DNA from: Lachnospiraceae bacterium UBA4711
GTDB lineage: Bacteria; Bacillota; Clostridia; Lachnospirales; Lachnospiraceae
NCBI GenBank assembly: GCA_002404515.1
Contig: DHJV01000067.1
Span: 5,873 to 28,158 of the forward strand
Length of the DNA: 22,286 nucleotides
Direction of reading: 5' to 3'
The notes under the pieces were generated by a model. It saw only the letters and a program-made list of their open reading frames with translations. It ran no database searches and was not told where the DNA came from. The position numbers and the translations under genes are program-made. This document shows, one piece after another, positions 22,153 to 22,286 of the stretch (position 1 is the stretch's first letter; every line of letters starts with the position of its first letter).

Positions 22153-22286
22153 AGTTTTTTTCTCCTTGTTTTGCCCCGGAATGCCCTGTTTTGCAAGGAT
22201 TTCTGGTGATTTTGTGAAATGCTCTGAAATTACAGATTGTGGCAAATCAGAGCAAGATTGAGCAAGTTGATTTTATATTCATATTT
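22153..22286. other. Non-coding right edge, upstream of the displaced phosphatase start
   Basis: No gene is seen. On the minus strand the sequence just before the displaced ATG contains ACAGGGCATT and GGGGCAAAACA, with a similar GGGGCAACACAGGGCA on the other side of the displaced start (22087-22072). It may be chromosomal leader or the end of another element beyond the window. Confidence 0.35.

Noticed and set aside
21950..22261. A plus-strand open frame of 103 codons at the right edge
   Set aside because: It has no ribosome binding site or recognisable domain, and it runs across the attachment repeat and the displaced phosphatase start on the other strand. It is better explained as chance.

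Overview
The window looks like a stretch of chromosome from a low-to-mid GC Gram-positive anaerobe of the Bacillota, most likely a Lachnospiraceae-type Clostridium relative. The grounds are strong AGGAGG-type ribosome binding sites, a meso-diaminopimelate dehydrogenase, an NhaC-type antiporter, D-lactate dehydrogenase, Hsp33, a PIN-PhoH protein and a BirA-type regulator. The genus is inference.

Layout. (1) 1-2100: end of an integrative or conjugative-like element on the minus strand. A small beta-rich protein is translationally coupled to an FtsK/TcpA-type coupling ATPase, with a leader hairpin-terminator before the pair and a terminator after it. (2) 2080-3316: a REP-associated HUH transposase (RAYT) bounded by inverted copies of a GGGGACG-type palindromic repeat. 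(3) 3323-6877 (minus): ddh, an NhaC-family antiporter and a DMT/EamA transporter, closely spaced. (4) 7215-9284 (minus): an LtaS-like sulfatase membrane protein. (5) 9416-12046 (plus): methyltransferase, hslO, PHP phosphoesterase. (6) 12418-17352 (minus): NSS symporter, D-lactate dehydrogenase, birA, nfo. (7) 17381-17828: a decayed transposase fragment enclosed by the same repeat found at the RAYT. (8) 17828-19890 (minus): phoH followed by an HD-domain gene. (9) 20222-20722 (minus): low-molecular-weight protein tyrosine phosphatase. (10) 20689-22137: a 1.4-kb island carrying an Abi_2/AbiF-type HEPN protein behind its own promoter, a short structured RNA and an intrinsic terminator.

Four things stand out. 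First, a three-copy intergenic element (about 6893-7108, 12051-12271 and 19904-20167) has a conserved core and long arms. The arms are different in each copy yet self-complementary, and inner stems show compensatory base changes. I cannot assign it to a named family. Second, the AbiF island is flanked by a 16-bp direct repeat (15/16) that encodes the P-loop of the tyrosine phosphatase. A displaced phosphatase 5' end survives at 22108-22152, so the island appears to have recombined into that gene and supplied it with a new start. No integrase is visible in the island. Third, the AbiF gene has the RNA-leader arrangement expected of an RNA-antitoxin/HEPN-toxin pair. Fourth, REP-like repeats are shared between the RAYT unit and a transposase graveyard 14 kb away.

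No tRNA, rRNA or CRISPR array was seen. Coordinates and pairings were read by eye, and no database search was run.
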